From Agrocybe praecox (taxonomy: Eukaryota; Basidiomycota; Agaricomycetes; Agaricales; Agrocybaceae), in assembly GCA_964017145.1 (NCBI GenBank), contig OZ024845.1, positions 2,914,001 to 2,978,000 on the forward strand: a stretch of DNA of 64,000 nt, written 5' to 3'. The notes below the pieces were generated by a model that was not told where the DNA came from, searched no databases, and worked only from the letters and a program-made list of their open reading frames with translations. Positions within the stretch are counted from its first letter, which is position 1, and each line of letters starts with the position of its first letter. A program made the translations under genes and the position numbers. This document shows, piece after piece, positions 1-12,503 of this stretch.

Positions 1-1260
1 CTTGCCTTATCATATGTCCTCCTCAATATGGCACAGTACTTGTTTCCCTCACTCCTATGTTGGACCTCGCATCATTTCGTCCGAATTGATTCCCACTGTC
101 AGTCAACTCTGCACGCTGTACCAATGGCATACCCTCCCTCTCTATCAACGCCAGCGCCTTCCTGTATGCCCTCCTCTGGTGACCGACAATATTCATCTTG
201 GTCGGGGGCATAGTATTACTCCCTTGTGCCTTAACCATACACACTCTCTGCTTCTCCTTTTTCTGCAAGCCACTTCATTTCCCCTCCCCCGATCATCCTC
301 TTCCAATTCGGCCCTTTCAATCACATTCATCTGTGCTGTCCTCCGCTTCTCTTTCCATTCCCCTCTTCTTGCTCCTCCAACATAGCCAGCCAATGACATG
401 CCCTCGGTGCCGATCGTGTCTCTTATGCTCTGTCTGTCAACCACCATGGTCTCTGATTTTGTGGCTTTTCTGTGTCATCCCGGCGTCCATCCTCATATAC
501 ATACCCCTTATTAATATGTCCTCATCTTCCTCTGAGGGAATGGGTTCCCTCGAGTCTTTTGCTTCTCTCCTTGATCTTTTGTACTGTGCTTGTCACTCGT
601 CCGCTCTTTACACTGGCCACTTTACTAAGCCCCTGTCGCTTTCTTGTCCAATATGAAGAGTGCCAACCCTCTAATTCATCTACCCCTTTTTCTTGTTCCA
701 TCTTTCAGTGTGCCTGTCTGCGACCTCATCACTCCCTCTCTCTATATCTTTTTCATTCGACTTTCGGACCAAATAAGAATAAGATGTACTTGAAAGATGC
801 CGTTCGTTGATGGAAAATACTTGGGTGTGATGACATTCAGTCATTCCAAACTCGGTTTGCATCAACCTATTTCTCTGACTCCAAGCTTCTATTTCTTTTC
901 ATCAACATATGCCCCTAATCCTTTGACCTTGGATTCTCAGAAACATGCTAAACTGGCTCTTGTCAGCCATCTCAGATGTCGATGCATCTCACCTCTCCTG
1001 TTCTGCTGCACGGTAGGCCATCTGGATTACTTGAAGTCTAAGCTCCACACCTTTCTCACTGTACTTGACATCTATCTGGGCCATTGTGCTTGTCTTACTG
1101 ACCCATTTGCTCACATGGCGTATAAATTCCCGCCCTGCCATTGGTCGAGCACCTTGCTCCTTTTGTGCCAGAGAGTCAATGTTACCCTACATATCTTATA
1201 TCATTTTCCCTCTTTCGATGGTTCAAGAACAACCACTTATCCTCGACTTGCCCACCTCTT
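1..1260. other. No supported gene; pyrimidine-rich plus strand
   Basis: The plus strand is strongly pyrimidine-rich (purine-rich on the minus strand), a composition common in degraded retroelement interiors. Open stretches exist on both strands but none shows a recognisable domain, a splice pattern or a credible start. It lies next to the solo LTR at 1266-1746 and could be an old, unrelated retroelement remnant. Confidence 0.4.
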
Positions 1261-1265
1261 CTTCC

Positions 1266-1746
1266 TGTCAGAGTTTCCCCTATTTTCCCCTATTTTCCTA
1301 TATTTATTTCGCATTTTTCCCTTTCTTAATTATGTAGATATCTTATCTCTTTGATTACATACTTATTACTTTACATTCTCCTGAGCACAGCCTCAGCATA
1401 GCTTTGCATAGCTTCCATAGCATAGCACAGCCTGCATAGCCTTGCACAGCTTACACAGCCTTGGCACAGCCCCTTTCATTCTACATCATTCCTTTTCTTT
1501 CTTTATGATGTCATTATCTTATTCATCATCCCTTGTCTATGATATACTGTAGGAACATTCTAGAATACCTGTAGAGTATAAATACTGGACCTGTAGGTAG
1601 CTGTAGCCCCAGCTTCAATCTCTTAGGATTTCCACTATCATTGGTGTGATCTCTTAGAACCATTGAGTGTCTCTTCTCTCTCTCTCTCTCTCTCAGCTTG
1701 TCTTCGTTGGTGGCCTTGTCACACTGATTGTAGTGTTGCCCTGACA
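1266..1746 (-). mobile_element. Solo LTR with 5-bp target-site duplication
   Basis: A 481-bp element beginning TGTCAGAG and ending CCCTGACA, flanked on both sides by the direct 5-bp repeat CTTCC (1261-1265 and 1747-1751). It is the inverted relative of the element at 11999-12503. In LTR orientation (minus strand) it contains a GA microsatellite, a TATA-like segment and, towards the far end, an imperfect ~10-bp tandem array built on GCATAGC/GCACAGC (about 1385-1480). No internal retroelement region adjoins it, so it is a solo LTR left by recombination. The TG..CA ends and 5-bp TSD fit a Ty3/gypsy- or copia-type retrotransposon; the superfamily cannot be fixed from the LTR alone. Confidence 0.88.
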
Positions 1747-1751
1747 CTTCC

Positions 1752-3863
1752 GACATTCCTTCATTCTCCGTCCATGTCATGCCCCCAGGTGACATGATCA
1801 TTCTGTCTGTCCTGCATCCATCAATTGGAAATGCATGAGCTCTCGATCTCTCCTTACTTGTTGACTTTCGTATCAAACCACTTGAATAACACATGCACAT
1901 TTGAGGAACGACGTCATTTATGTGAAATACATGGGCTGCAATGCACTAGAACTTGGGACACTTTGACAGGGAATGACAAGCTGGACTCGGAATCGATGAC
2001 AGTCTCTTCCGGCCTCTTTCTTCTTGGTGAACTGAGAACACATCACACCACCTCTCATTCGTGCGAGACTCGAGAACAATGTCCCTCAACCTGCACTTCT
2101 GTCCATTAATCGGTCGTTCTTCCATGTTATCCTGCCCATCTAAATTACTACATCCCTGTGTGTTGCCTTATCACTTGTTTTCCAGCTTCTTTCATGCTCG
2201 CATTACCTTGTACTTCCTCTTCCTCCTGTCCTCTCTTTCATGCGACCTCCCTGGAAACTGCTTCATTATACCATCAATCTCTTGACGTCAGTCTGCTAAG
2301 CCCATAGCTCGTCCGTGTCAAGTCCTGTGTTCTACGTAGATCAGTGTTTTTTGAATGGTCTTTTCTTCTCGATTACATTTGTTGAGATTTATTTCCTTCC
2401 TGCAGGCATTTTATAATGTGTGAGAGTATCCTTTGTATCCATGCATTCTGAATAATATATAGATAATAATCGAGAAGAATAAGAAAAGAAAGACGAAGCT
2501 TATTCCTGGCAACAATGAAAAAAGAAAGAAAATGCCTAGGAACAGGAGAATGAGGACAGAAAATTCTAGAAACTTGCGTGAAGCGAAAGAAAAAGTGAAA
2601 AAAAAGGAATACAGTGCAAGATGAACGAAGGAACTTAGGTAGTAATAATCGATGTTCTAGAAGGCCTTTAATGCTCTCCTATGCATTCAGATGTCTCCAA
2701 TTCACAGCCTGTATGTATTCTTGGCAAAAGAAGGAAAGCCCATTTGATAATTATGATGCTGGTCTAGGAATTATATCATCTACAGTCTCCTCATCTTGCA
2801 TAAGAAAGATCCCAGGGTCCAAATTGCCAGAGAACTGAAGAACATGTAGACTTGAATGAGCGAAAGTGCATGCAGCTTGGATTCCAATGAAAGCAAAGTG
2901 TCATCGTTGAGACAAGTTATAATGTCTTCATAATCGACACAACATTGATGGAAAGAATTTGGAAACATGTACGCCTGCATTATGAGGATGATTTATCCAA
3001 GGAACAGCAGCTGCAATAGACGTGCAAGTTGTATGTATGGGTTTTATAAAATAAGGCTTATTGAAGCCGAACGTTCTGCAGAAAGGCGAGCGTAAGCAAG
3101 AACTTAACAACAAGCAGAGAAGAGTCCCGAGAGATAAGTAGAAAAAAGGCAAAGATTCAGCTGTTGGATGCTGATACACTGTTGAGCCTCCTAGGTGCAA
3201 ACCAGCAACAAACAAAAATATAGGGGGACCGTACACCAAGGGTACTCGTTGTATATAGCGTAGATAGATGTGAGCATGCTTCCCTGGCTTCAAAACCAGT
3301 GTGAAACAAAATGACAGAGTGTAAGTGTAGATAGACACTTTGAACCACTCTGGAACGAGATAACGACAGGTAACAAGAGTCCTAGTAGCCTACGACTGTA
3401 GACACAATATAGAGGACGAGTGCGAGACCGATTTCGAGTGATATAACTTAGTGTATTTCTATCTACAATATATACAACACCTTTTATACTACTACAAAGA
3501 AAATTGAACATAAATGAATTAATAAGCCAAGAAAAACAATCATATGCGCTAAGAAAATATAATAAATGGTAATGAACACGAATTGTATTTTTACAGATTT
3601 TTAAAAATCATGTGGAAGCCAGGAATTGAAGTTCGAGAGGTTGAAACATTGAAAAGTGCGAAGTTGGCGGAGTTTTGGCACTTTCCGAGCGTGCAATGAT
3701 GCCGCACATGGTAAATTGGGGTTGGCTCAAAGACCATGATTTTGAAGAATAAAACATAGAATGATAAGAAAGAGTGCAAAATGGGGTTATAATACATACA
3801 AAAAATGGAGAAACCAGTGAGGGAATCAGTTATGCACGGCCTCATTATGGTGAGCACATTTTT
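1752..3863. other. Intergenic, no gene recognised
   Basis: About 2.1 kb with short open frames only and AT-rich stretches around 2400-2600 and 3500-3800. I see no domain, no convincing exon-intron structure and no repeat shared with the rest of the window. Confidence 0.45.
3856..3863. repeat. Candidate 8-bp TSD, left copy
   Basis: The octamer ACATTTTT directly precedes the left 876-bp inverted repeat. GCATTTTT directly follows the right one at 18427-18434, a 7 of 8 match. Zisupton-type KDZ elements make 8-bp duplications, so this fits one transposed unit, but T-rich octamers match easily by chance. Confidence 0.4.
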
Positions 3864-4739
3864 CACCTCAACATCATGTTATTTGTAACTAATTAGGATG
3901 TCGGACATATGCGGAGTGGCAAGCTAAATAGAATAGAATATGTATTTCCCACTCACTGTCAATAAAGTGGTGGATATCTCCTGCCAGACTTCTCTCACCA
4001 AGTCCTTTTTTGCGTGCTCTGGCGTGTGTACGCGTGTATGCCCCCTGTCCCGTGTGCGCCATGGTCTGTGCCCTCCTTGGATATCTCCGTTCCCGGCTGA
4101 CCTTTCGGCAAAGTGTTCTTCGGCTGATGGTGCTGTCCCCTGTCTACTTGGCGCCTCTCCTGCCTGCTGTGTTGGGCGCTCCTGCCCTCCCCCTCCATGT
4201 TGTCACTGTATGCATCCACAAAGACACTACATATGTATTTGATGAGTGTTATAATAAAAAAAACATGTAATATTGTGTATTATCTAATCACTAACTAATA
4301 TACAGTACATCAATTGGCACAACATGCCTTTTTGCCTGCTCATCGAGCAGCACGGTGAGTACATCCCCTATACTCAGGGGGGGAGGGCGGGAAACCGACT
4401 GTATAGGTTATGCATATGGACCCACCTTTCAACTCCACATGTCATACTAAGGACATGAAACTTGATGAAATTAAGTGATATCAACTATTTTTGACATCGC
4501 GTTACAATTAGACACTAAGTAATATTAATAGTTGTGGAGACTTGTAGTTAAACAAACAAAAATGTATGTAGTATTCACCTCAAATAAAGAGGTTTTTAAG
4601 ACTCTATACTGCAGGCACTGCTGATGCGCAATGCGTGGTGAGGACAGGTAGAACAGAGAGCAGGAGAGGAGGGGTTTTGCACCTCAGGTATGTAATGATG
4701 TGGCATCCACATTGTAACTCCGGTGCTATCATAGCACGG
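3864..4739 (+). repeat. Long inverted repeat, left copy (partner 17551-18426)
   Basis: About 876 bp beginning CACCTCAACATCA and ending at a short palindrome around GTGCTATCATAGCAC. The same sequence occurs inverted at 17551-18426 with only a handful of differences by eye. Each copy has a ~100-codon open frame on one strand and ~74 on the other, but these share no features of a real protein and probably reflect GC-rich composition. The pair may be the terminal inverted repeats of a 14.6-kb unit, or two copies of one non-autonomous element. The inner KDZ TIR starts within 3 bp of this repeat's end. Confidence 0.75.
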
Positions 4740-4862
4740 AGTTGAAACAAGTTTCGGAAATAAGACCTACCTGTGAATGTAAAGTCCACAAAATATTTTT
4801 ATCTCATATTTGAAGCACAAAGGTATGTAGTAACACGATAAGATAGCCAGGAATCTTGACCA
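4737..4862 (+). repeat. Inner terminal inverted repeat of KDZ region A, left
   Basis: Starts CGGAGTTGAAACAAGTTTCG and is matched, inverted, by 15708-15829, including the segments around TTTTTATCTCATATTTGA and the tract just before the end. By eye roughly 6-10% of positions differ, so these TIRs are older than the 876-bp repeats outside them. They bracket the transposase pseudogene and two cargo genes (about 11.1 kb). No convincing target-site duplication flanks this inner pair. Confidence 0.65.
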
Positions 4863-6337
4863 TCTTATCACGTAAGTAACGTGCATTCATAAAATCCATC
4901 TTATCTTGTTGATGTCTCGTTGTACTCTAAATATAGTACTTACATATTTTTACCATGTTTCCAAGCCAGCTTGTCATCGATAACAACATACCTCCTACCT
5001 CTCACCATTATACAATCATGCCTAGTGCACGGTCTGGCGTGTCTAGAAAAGCTCCAATCAGCTCGGGGGATCCACGAGGCACAATACAACAATGTACCTT
5101 GGGTGCTCATGCCCTTCAACACGCCCGAGAAGCAGGCTGGCAATGTGTACAAATGGTGCAAGCAGGTAAGCTATATTTCTACATGTATTTAGGTACTAGC
5201 ACCCTCTGAGTGATCATATTACTTTTTGTAATACCTCAGGACTTGGCCCTCAACCTCTCGATGCATTGAATGACATACATGGTTACACATCAACACCTAT
5301 TGATTACCCTAACCACGAAGGACCCAATTCTTCACATAATCCGACGAATTCTGACTCTGATAACAGGTCACTGGCATCAGGGACCGAGAGGGATTGGCAG
5401 GATATTCCAGAGACCTTGGCAGATAACAATATTTTTGTTGAAGCAGCCAGAGATCTCATGGATGAAAGGTATGACTCGGAATTCAGAGTTTGTTTATCAA
5501 ATTTGTAAAATCTCACCCTTGCAGGCTTCGTGGAAGAGTGTACCATGATAAGCAAACCTGGCAAGACTGTCAGAAGCGACTACACAAAAACTGGGAACCC
5601 CATATCACCGAGATGTATAGCGCTTATCTAGTGTGGAAGTACCCTGAGCATTATACCCCGCCATCCCCAGCCCCTGATGTACACATGCCATCCTCACCTC
5701 CCGCTCCCGAAAATCTATCAAACGAAGACTCAGAGCCCACTAGTCCTAGTAGCAAATCATCGTCGAAGAACTGGGATTTCAACATCAAGGTATTCAACAT
5801 TTACACCCTTGAGACCCAAGTCAACATTCCACGCAACACGGACTCCAAGTCTGTCACCGAAGCACTTATGTTTCACGGCTACATTGGTAACTCGCCCACA
5901 AAGCCATCCATTGCATTTTCTGTTCGCACCTTGAAACTTTTTAGCTGTATACACGCTCGTAAACCATCGTTTAGTGTGGAAGCATTCACTAAGGTTCTTT
6001 GTGACACTTATAATGTACGTGATCTAGCAATCTCTCCATTCCTCAACTCATAACTAGTTTCAGATGCCGTACATCCGCACATATCGCATTGCGTTATCCA
6101 ATGCATTTGACGCGTACCTAACGTTGATGCGGGTAGTTGACAGTAAGGTGGCTGAAGCTTTGGGACACATAGGCAAGAATTGGCAAGTTCAAAACACGTG
6201 CCCAGCATGCACTCACAAAGTTCGTTTTTGTATATTTTTATGTAAATGAATATATCTTAGTTTTGCATCCATAGCTTAGAGATGAGCCTCCATTACGTTT
6301 CAAAAAAATGTTTGCCATTGATGCAAAATTCTCTTTA

Positions 6338-6489
6338 AAGAGAATGGCCCCAGGAGCTAGTCAAAGCAAGGGTGACACTTGAACATTTGAGGAGAGCGAC
6401 TACTATCTTAGTGAAGAGAATGGCCCCAGGAGCTAGTCAAAGTGAGGGTGACACTTGAACATTTGAGGAGAGCGACTACTATCTTAGTG
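6338..6489 (+). repeat. 76-bp tandem duplication inside the transposase
   Basis: Two adjacent copies (6338-6413 and 6414-6489) of a 76-bp segment differing at two or so positions. The length is not a multiple of three, so it shifts the transposase frame just after the SLKRM motif. Both copies carry the same premature TGA, so that mutation came before the duplication. Confidence 0.85.
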
Positions 6490-7479
6490 AAGACTACGTT
6501 AATCTCTACAAGGACGAAGTCAAATCACGCAAGAGTCGACCTTCGGCTGAGGCTCCTGACAATCTGGTGGGAAGCGCCAAACACAATGAAGATCAATGGG
6601 AGGACATAAAAGTATTACTGGTACATCATGAAGATTACTCAGGCTGTGCCACACAATGGAAAGCAGCAGCATCCGATGACATGAAAACTATGTGGAGGAT
6701 TTTCCATGAAGCGGGTATTTTTGCATCAGCCTGTCAACACAGATTGATATTATAGATTGCAGATCTCATTCAATCCGGGGAGCTGTGGGTCATTTCTTAT
6801 CAAATTTTGTGTAAATGAATCTGTGATGTAACTATATTAATTCAAAGTTTACAGGGCAAAATATCCACTTGCTATTATTGCAAAGGCCCTCAAAGTTTTA
6901 GGAGATAGTTGGTTTGTGGGTTATGACATCGGATGCGCCTTTTCCAAGACTATTGAAAATAGTTTGCTTGGTTCAGATTTCAATTCACAAAATTGCTGAT
7001 GCTGTGTCAACACCTTCCACGGCTATTCTCACAGTTATGACTGTCAGAAACAACATCACCCAAATGTCATTGAAGGAATGGGGCTAGAGGATCTTGAGGT
7101 GATGGAACATATTTTTAGTGCATCCAACCAGCTAGGGTCCGTCACGCACTACATGACGTGCTATTGTCGGCGTGTATTCATTCACAATTTCTTTCGGCAA
7201 TGGGATGAAGACAAATATGCGAACCTTGGTGAGATGCTGCACAACAACTATGTTCAGGCATTGCAAATTATCCAAGAGGAAGAACCAGTGCTAGCTCATG
7301 CAAAGGAATCCTTACAGATTGCTGACGGCGATCTTGAAAGGTGGTATGAAGAAGAAGTAGCATATTTCTGCTCACTTGGACAGAAACCTGAGTATGACGT
7401 ACTCAGCGTGGCCTACGTTGAAGTGTTGCAGAAGTATCGGGAAGTGAGGTACATTTAAAACGATGTTGTAATTCTTGTA

Positions 7480-8203
7480 CAGTTCTGGACAATCAAACTC
7501 ATCAAATTTTTTGGACAAGTTTATTAGAGTTTATTAGAGCACCACAAGTAAAATATAATGTATATTACTGCATAAACATATAGTATAGACCCTACTTGAG
7601 GTAATTCCACGAGCAGAATTTTTTCAATTTGAGTTTCAACAAATTTTGGCCCAAAATATTTGGCAGAGCCTAAAAATAGAGCTAAAATCCGGAAAAAATC
7701 ATTTTTGGATAGCTTTCATAAATAGGAGTTCACCGGAAAAAGTTTCCACAATTTTATCGAGCCGTTCCCTCAGCAAAAAATTTGCAAAATGTTGTCTAAA
7801 GGTGGAAGACCTGCCAAGAAGAAGAAGCGAAATATATCTGGTTTGTGCAACCAGACAAAGCCATTAATCAAGTCAACAGCAGAGAAAATCACCCCATCTA
7901 GTCCAGTGGCAGACACGGCAGACAGTGAGCACCAGAAGCTGCAATGTCAATGCTTGAGACGTCTGCCGAGAAGACGCAGTAAGATGACAAATCCCGCATG
8001 TGATATTTTTATCTCAATCAAGTCCGAAAAGTCTCGCTCAAATGGCCAAAAAAATTGGCGGAGCCAAAACATCGTGGGAATTTTAAGAAAATACCATATT
8101 TCGACTCCATTTGAAAAGCTGATTCCAAAAATATTATTACTTTGACCCACAAAACTCCTGTTGCCGAGTTACGAAATTTGATGAGTTTGATTGTCCAGAA
8201 CTG
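7480..8203. mobile_element. Mariner/Tc1-type MITE with TA duplication
   Basis: A 724-bp element with terminal inverted repeats starting CAGTTCTGGACAATCAAACT, at least 27 bp each, flanked by TA at 7478-7479 and 8204-8205. The CAG.. termini and TA target site are the signature of the Tc1/mariner superfamily. It sits inside an intron of the KDZ transposase pseudogene, between the exon ending near 7443 and the exon starting near 8237. An internal open stretch (7789-8145, starting with SKGGRPAKKKKRNISG) is basic and may be the N-terminal remnant of the parent transposase or captured sequence. No DDE/D catalytic region is present, so the element is non-autonomous. Confidence 0.85.
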
Positions 8204-9334
8204 TACGGCCTAGTAATTGATATATTCCCTGGTGCAGTGCTAAGTATGAGACAGCCAACGGACGCTTCATGCGCATAGAAATTGAAACACCCGAACATGC
8301 GGCTAGTCAAACATATCAGACAGCCCTGTCAAAGATGCAGAAAAAAGAGACCAAACACCGATTTCTAAGCGAGTGCAAGGAACAAGTCCTACAAGAGATA
8401 GTCGAGCTTGAGACTTGCTTAGATATCAGTGAGCAATAGACTCCGCTGACGCCAGCTTATCAGAAAGCTGCAGCATATTCTGCCACCCGTGATTTTCATC
8501 TTGCCTTGGACAGACTACAGAAACTAGTAGTTCAATGACTTTTTGAACTTCATAAGCTCAATTTAAATCACACTGGTGAGTCTTATTGACCAACTAAATC
8601 ATGGCGCTAAATATAGCGCTCATTCTCGATGTTCAATACAGGTCATAAAATGCGAACGCACATTGCCAAGGCTCTGCAAACATGTTGTAAAGCCATCTGC
8701 AATGCTGTTGAGAAGTACAATCAAGCTGCTCTCCAGATGAGTCCCCCAAAACCCACCCTTGATTGGTCGCAAGTGTCAACATATTCATTTCTTGAACAAT
8801 TTTGAGGAACATCAGCAGACATCTCACAGAAGCGGTGGAACAAGCTCGCAGTACGTGAGACCATCAAGCAAGACCTTCGCATCAAATGCGCATATGAAGA
8901 AATTATGTGATGCAATATCGAGATACGGCGGGTCATCACCGCCATTTATGACGAGCAGGATGACCACATGCACTTATTGGCTCAGCTCAAGGCTCAGCAC
9001 GATCCTATCTACAGTGCTGTTTTTCATTACTGCAACAGACACAAACGCATAAATAAAAATATTCTAGCGTGATTTGCGAGGACTAAATCACTACGGGGAT
9101 TTACTGGCAATACATCAAGAGGATGAGCATTGAAACGAGTTTCTAGCCCACCAACGTTAACGACCATTGACAATTCCAAGTCTCAACCTTCCCTTACTAG
9201 TGACAGAGTACTACATGCCGATGATTCCTCCTCCAATGAAGATGATTTTTCAAGAAGACGGAGATAACAAGAATATAGAAAGTGATATCAGTGGGTTGAT
9301 TGACTATATGTATGAACTGCCAATGCGATCATGA

Positions 9335-9729
9335 ACTTCTTAAGTTCTTATTGACATAGCACATTCAATCATTCATTTGACGGTAAACTAGATGTATTTT
9401 ATTTACTCAAACCTATTGTATTATAATGCTTCTTGTGCGAAAGAATGAGGAGCACAAGCGACTCCGAGTATAAGGCCCAGACATGAGTTTGGCATGAGGC
9501 CCAGGTGTGCTTAATATAAGACTGATGACCACGGTATTGATCAAATCCGCTGCATCACTTCTTATTTTCTGCCATCACTTCATGAATAGCATACTCGGCA
9601 CCTTTTGGACAGCACATCTTGGAGGACGGTCACCAGGGGTCTATATTTTTAATGATATGTATGTTTATTTTTGATTTTCTAGAAAGGTAGACTAACATGT
9701 TTATTATGGACACTAGGCCGTTCATTGTA
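9335..9729. other. Spacer after the transposase pseudogene
   Basis: About 400 bp between the stop of the decayed transposase and the foldback element. It has no open frame of note and no recognised motif. Confidence 0.4.
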
Positions 9730-11992
9730 CCAGGGATATGATGCACTGTTTGCACCATAAATATCCCCCCCCTCCGATAACTTACCAAGACTTTTTCTGA
9801 CCTCTCCCGTGTACTGTAGTCCCTATATAATGATTGTAAAACCTGTAGAATAGTAAATAATGAGTTTTAGAGCAAAAATCCGCATTAAAATCCCCCTATT
9901 GGGCGAGCTATTTTAAGAATAAACAAATATGATGAGTAGAGACCACCATTACCTTTCCTGACCTATCCCGTGTATTGTAGTCCCTATATAATGATTGTAA
10001 AATCTTTAGAATAGTAAATAATGAGTTTTAGAACAGAAATTGGCATTGGAATCCACTTATTGGGCGAGCTATTTTAGGAATAAGCAGATGTAAATGACTA
10101 GAGACCACCATTACTTTTTCTGACCTCTCCCGTGTATTGTAGGCCCAATATAAGTATTATAAATTCTATAGGATAGTAAATAACGAGTTTTAGAACAAAA
10201 ATCAGCGTCGAAATAGCCCTCCTCGGTGATTTATTTTAGGAGCAGTCTTACCATATTTGCCGGATCGGTTTCTTCGTTGTAAACTCTCAAAAACAGGTTT
10301 TTCAAGCATAGTTCACCATAAATGAGACTTTGTCATCTTTTGACATTGTAAAAATATGTAGTACCTGTTTTCTTGATAAATAGGCTCAAATTCACGGATC
10401 AATTAAAGGTAGTAACTTGTGAGATGATACATTATCTACATTGAGGCATCTCGCTGCATAAGAAATATGTCAGAGGCCAAGAAATATGTACGCCTATGTA
10501 CTATGTGCGTGTTTATATCAGAATCTTGTTTTTGTGCTATTCATATCATGATTCTCATGGTGTTGAGCATGTACACTGCCATTCGGAGTTGCCCAAAGAT
10601 AGACTTATGTACGTCGTGCTGGCGCATGTCTCTACATCAGACCTTGGTACTTAAATGGATCATGAACTTTAATTTCATTATATTGGGAGCCCTTTCTATG
10701 TTGTATGGCCCTCATACATGATAAAGTTGTGTTCATATGCAAGGTGTGGCCGTTAGGCGAAGCGTGGGAACTATTCAAACAACCCTCGAAAAACCAGTTA
10801 TTCACATTTCTCTGGCCGCACAGACAGCCGAAAGAGGTGTAAAACTCACAAAACGAGGAAGAATAATAGCTTTATAAATTTTACCCATGGGTTACACGTC
10901 AATATAATTTGGGTTTTCCTTGCTGCCGGACTCAAATAAATCCCAAAAGTTAGTGCTGCATGCTTTATACGATAATTTATGATTATCTGTACTTGTTTTA
11001 AGGATAGATACAGGTTCATTTGTATTATGTATCCTAATGACAATGTCACAAGTGATGTTTACAATGAGGGGTATAAAATAAATAGTAGTGACTCTCCGCT
11101 TCGCAGTGCTGCTATTTTTAGATCACGAAGCTACGCGATGTCAGGGAAACATGCAATATGTATGGACTGACCTATAATTTCTTCGCTTTTGAAGACTCGT
11201 CTTTGGGGTTACTACATATCCTATATATCCTATATTACACTATTGGGGTACAACTGGGAGTATAATGAGTGTAAACAGAAAGTAGGGACATAGAATCAAA
11301 TATCAGTTAAAAACGCTATGGAATAGTGGTTTTACTCAGAAAAATATGTAAAAAAACAGACAAGTATTTCTTTGTCCTCTGTAATGTAGATAAGACCTCA
11401 TTATAGATAAATAACGCCGAAAAGCATTCATTTAGACAGTTTATAATGAGGAAACCGTCCCTGCCAATGTCATCAGACTGCTCTTAAAATAAATCACCGA
11501 GGAGGGCTATTTCGACACTGATTTTTGTTCTAAAACTCGTTATTTACTATCCTATAGAATTTATAATACTTATATTGGGCCTACAATACACGGGAGAGGT
11601 CAGAAAAAGTAATGGTGGTCTCTAGTCATCTACATCTGTTTATTCCTAAAATAACTTGCCCAATAAGTGGATTCCGATGCCAATTTCTGTTCTAAAACTC
11701 ATTATTTACTATTCTACAGATTTTACAATCATTATATAGGGACTACAATACATGGGATAGGTCAGGAAAAGTAATGGTGGTCTCTACTCATCATATTTGT
11801 TTATTCTTAAAATAGTTCCCCCAATAGGGGGATTTTAATGCGGATTTTTGCTCTAAAACTCATTACTTGCTATTCTACAGGTTTTACAATCATTATATAG
11901 GGACTACAGTATACGGAAGAGGTCAGAAAAAGTCTTGGTGAGTTATCAGAGGGGGGGGGCCTATTTATGGTGCAAACAGCGCATCATACCAG
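9730..11992. mobile_element. Foldback-type element with ~520-bp arms
   Basis: The left arm (about 9730-10249) and right arm (about 11468-11992) are inverted copies of each other around a 1.2-kb centre. Each arm is made mainly of three imperfect tandem copies of a ~157-bp unit containing TGACCTCTCCCGTGTATTGT and TAAATAATGAGTTTTAGAAC. The outer ends carry a run of C (or G on the other strand) and the segment TGTTTGCACCATAAATA. Long inverted repeats built of internal tandem repeats are typical of foldback elements. The centre (10250-11467) is AT-rich with only short open frames and no transposase motif. The right end lies 6 bp from the solo LTR at 11999. Confidence 0.78.
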
Positions 11993-11998
11993 GGAAGG

Positions 11999-12503
11999 TG
12001 TCAGGGCAACACTACAATCAGTGTGACAAGGCCACCGACAAAGACAAAGCAAGAGAGAGAGAGAGAGAGAGAGAGAGACACTCAATGATTCTAAGAGATC
12101 ACACCAATGATAGTGGAAATCCTAAGAGATTGAAGCTGGGGCTACAGCTACCTACAGGTCCAGTATTTATACTCTACAGGTATTCTAGAATGTTCCTACA
12201 TAATGTCATAGACAAGGAATGATGAATAAAACAATGTCATCATAAAGAAAGAAAAGGAATGATGTAGAATGAAGGAGGCTGTGACAAAACTATGCAAGCT
12301 GTGCAAGGCTATGCAGGCCATGCAAAGCTATGCAAGCTGTGCAAAGCTGTGCTGAGGCTGTGCTCAGGAGAATGTAAAGTAATAAGTATCTAATCAATGA
12401 GATAAGAGATAAGATAAAGGAGATAAGATATCTACACAATCAGAAGAGGGAAAAATGCGAAATAAATATAGAAAAATAAAGGAGAATTAGGGAAACCCCG
12501 ACA
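11999..12503 (+). mobile_element. Solo LTR with 5-bp target-site duplication
   Basis: A 505-bp element starting TGTCAGGGCAACAC and ending AAACCCCGACA, flanked by GAAGG on both sides (11994-11998 and 12504-12508). It is the same family as 1266-1746 in the opposite orientation, with the same GA microsatellite (about 12055-12077), a TATA-like GTATTTATACTC and the ~10-bp GCAAGCTGT/GCAAAGCTAT tandem array near 12290-12360. It is inserted about 65 bp upstream of the first in-frame ATG of the next gene and may have replaced that gene's promoter or first exon. Confidence 0.88.

Larger units (their letters stand above)
5018..9334 (+). pseudogene. KDZ transposase, CxC1 type, decayed
   Basis: A multi-exon gene starting at ATG 5018. 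Early exons (5018-5165, about 5240-5468, about 5524-6018, 6064-6218) encode the CxC1-like region ending CPACTHK. Past an intron at about 6218-6270 comes the catalytic start motif FAIDAKFSLKRM (family form D-x-N-x-SLKR) near 6318. Further homology follows: the GIFASACQH box near 6715, YDIGCAFSKT near 6925, GMGLEDLEVME near 7078, YETANGRF near 8245, and the C-terminal IAKALQTCCKA segment near 8665, ending about 9334. The frame is broken by a 76-bp tandem duplication, in-frame TGA where arginine is expected (6380-6382, 8535-8537), TAG codons and small frameshifts. KDZ proteins are DDE-type transposases acting on their own TIRs in the nucleus. This copy cannot make a full protein. Confidence 0.85.

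Noticed and set aside
1..1354. Several overlapping open frames on both strands
   Set aside because: No domain, no splice logic, and strong pyrimidine bias that reduces stop codons by itself.
3940..4242. A 100-codon open frame present identically in both 876-bp inverted repeats
   Set aside because: Overlapping open frames on several strands of the same GC-rich stretch, Cys/Pro-rich biased composition and no domain. Conservation is explained by the near-identity of the repeats.
6338..6489. Possible CRISPR-like or functional repeat
   Set aside because: Only two adjacent copies, without spacers, inside a transposase exon: a simple tandem duplication.
10467..11170. Short open frames in the centre of the foldback element
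   Set aside because: No transposase motif, AT-rich, and lengths expected by chance.
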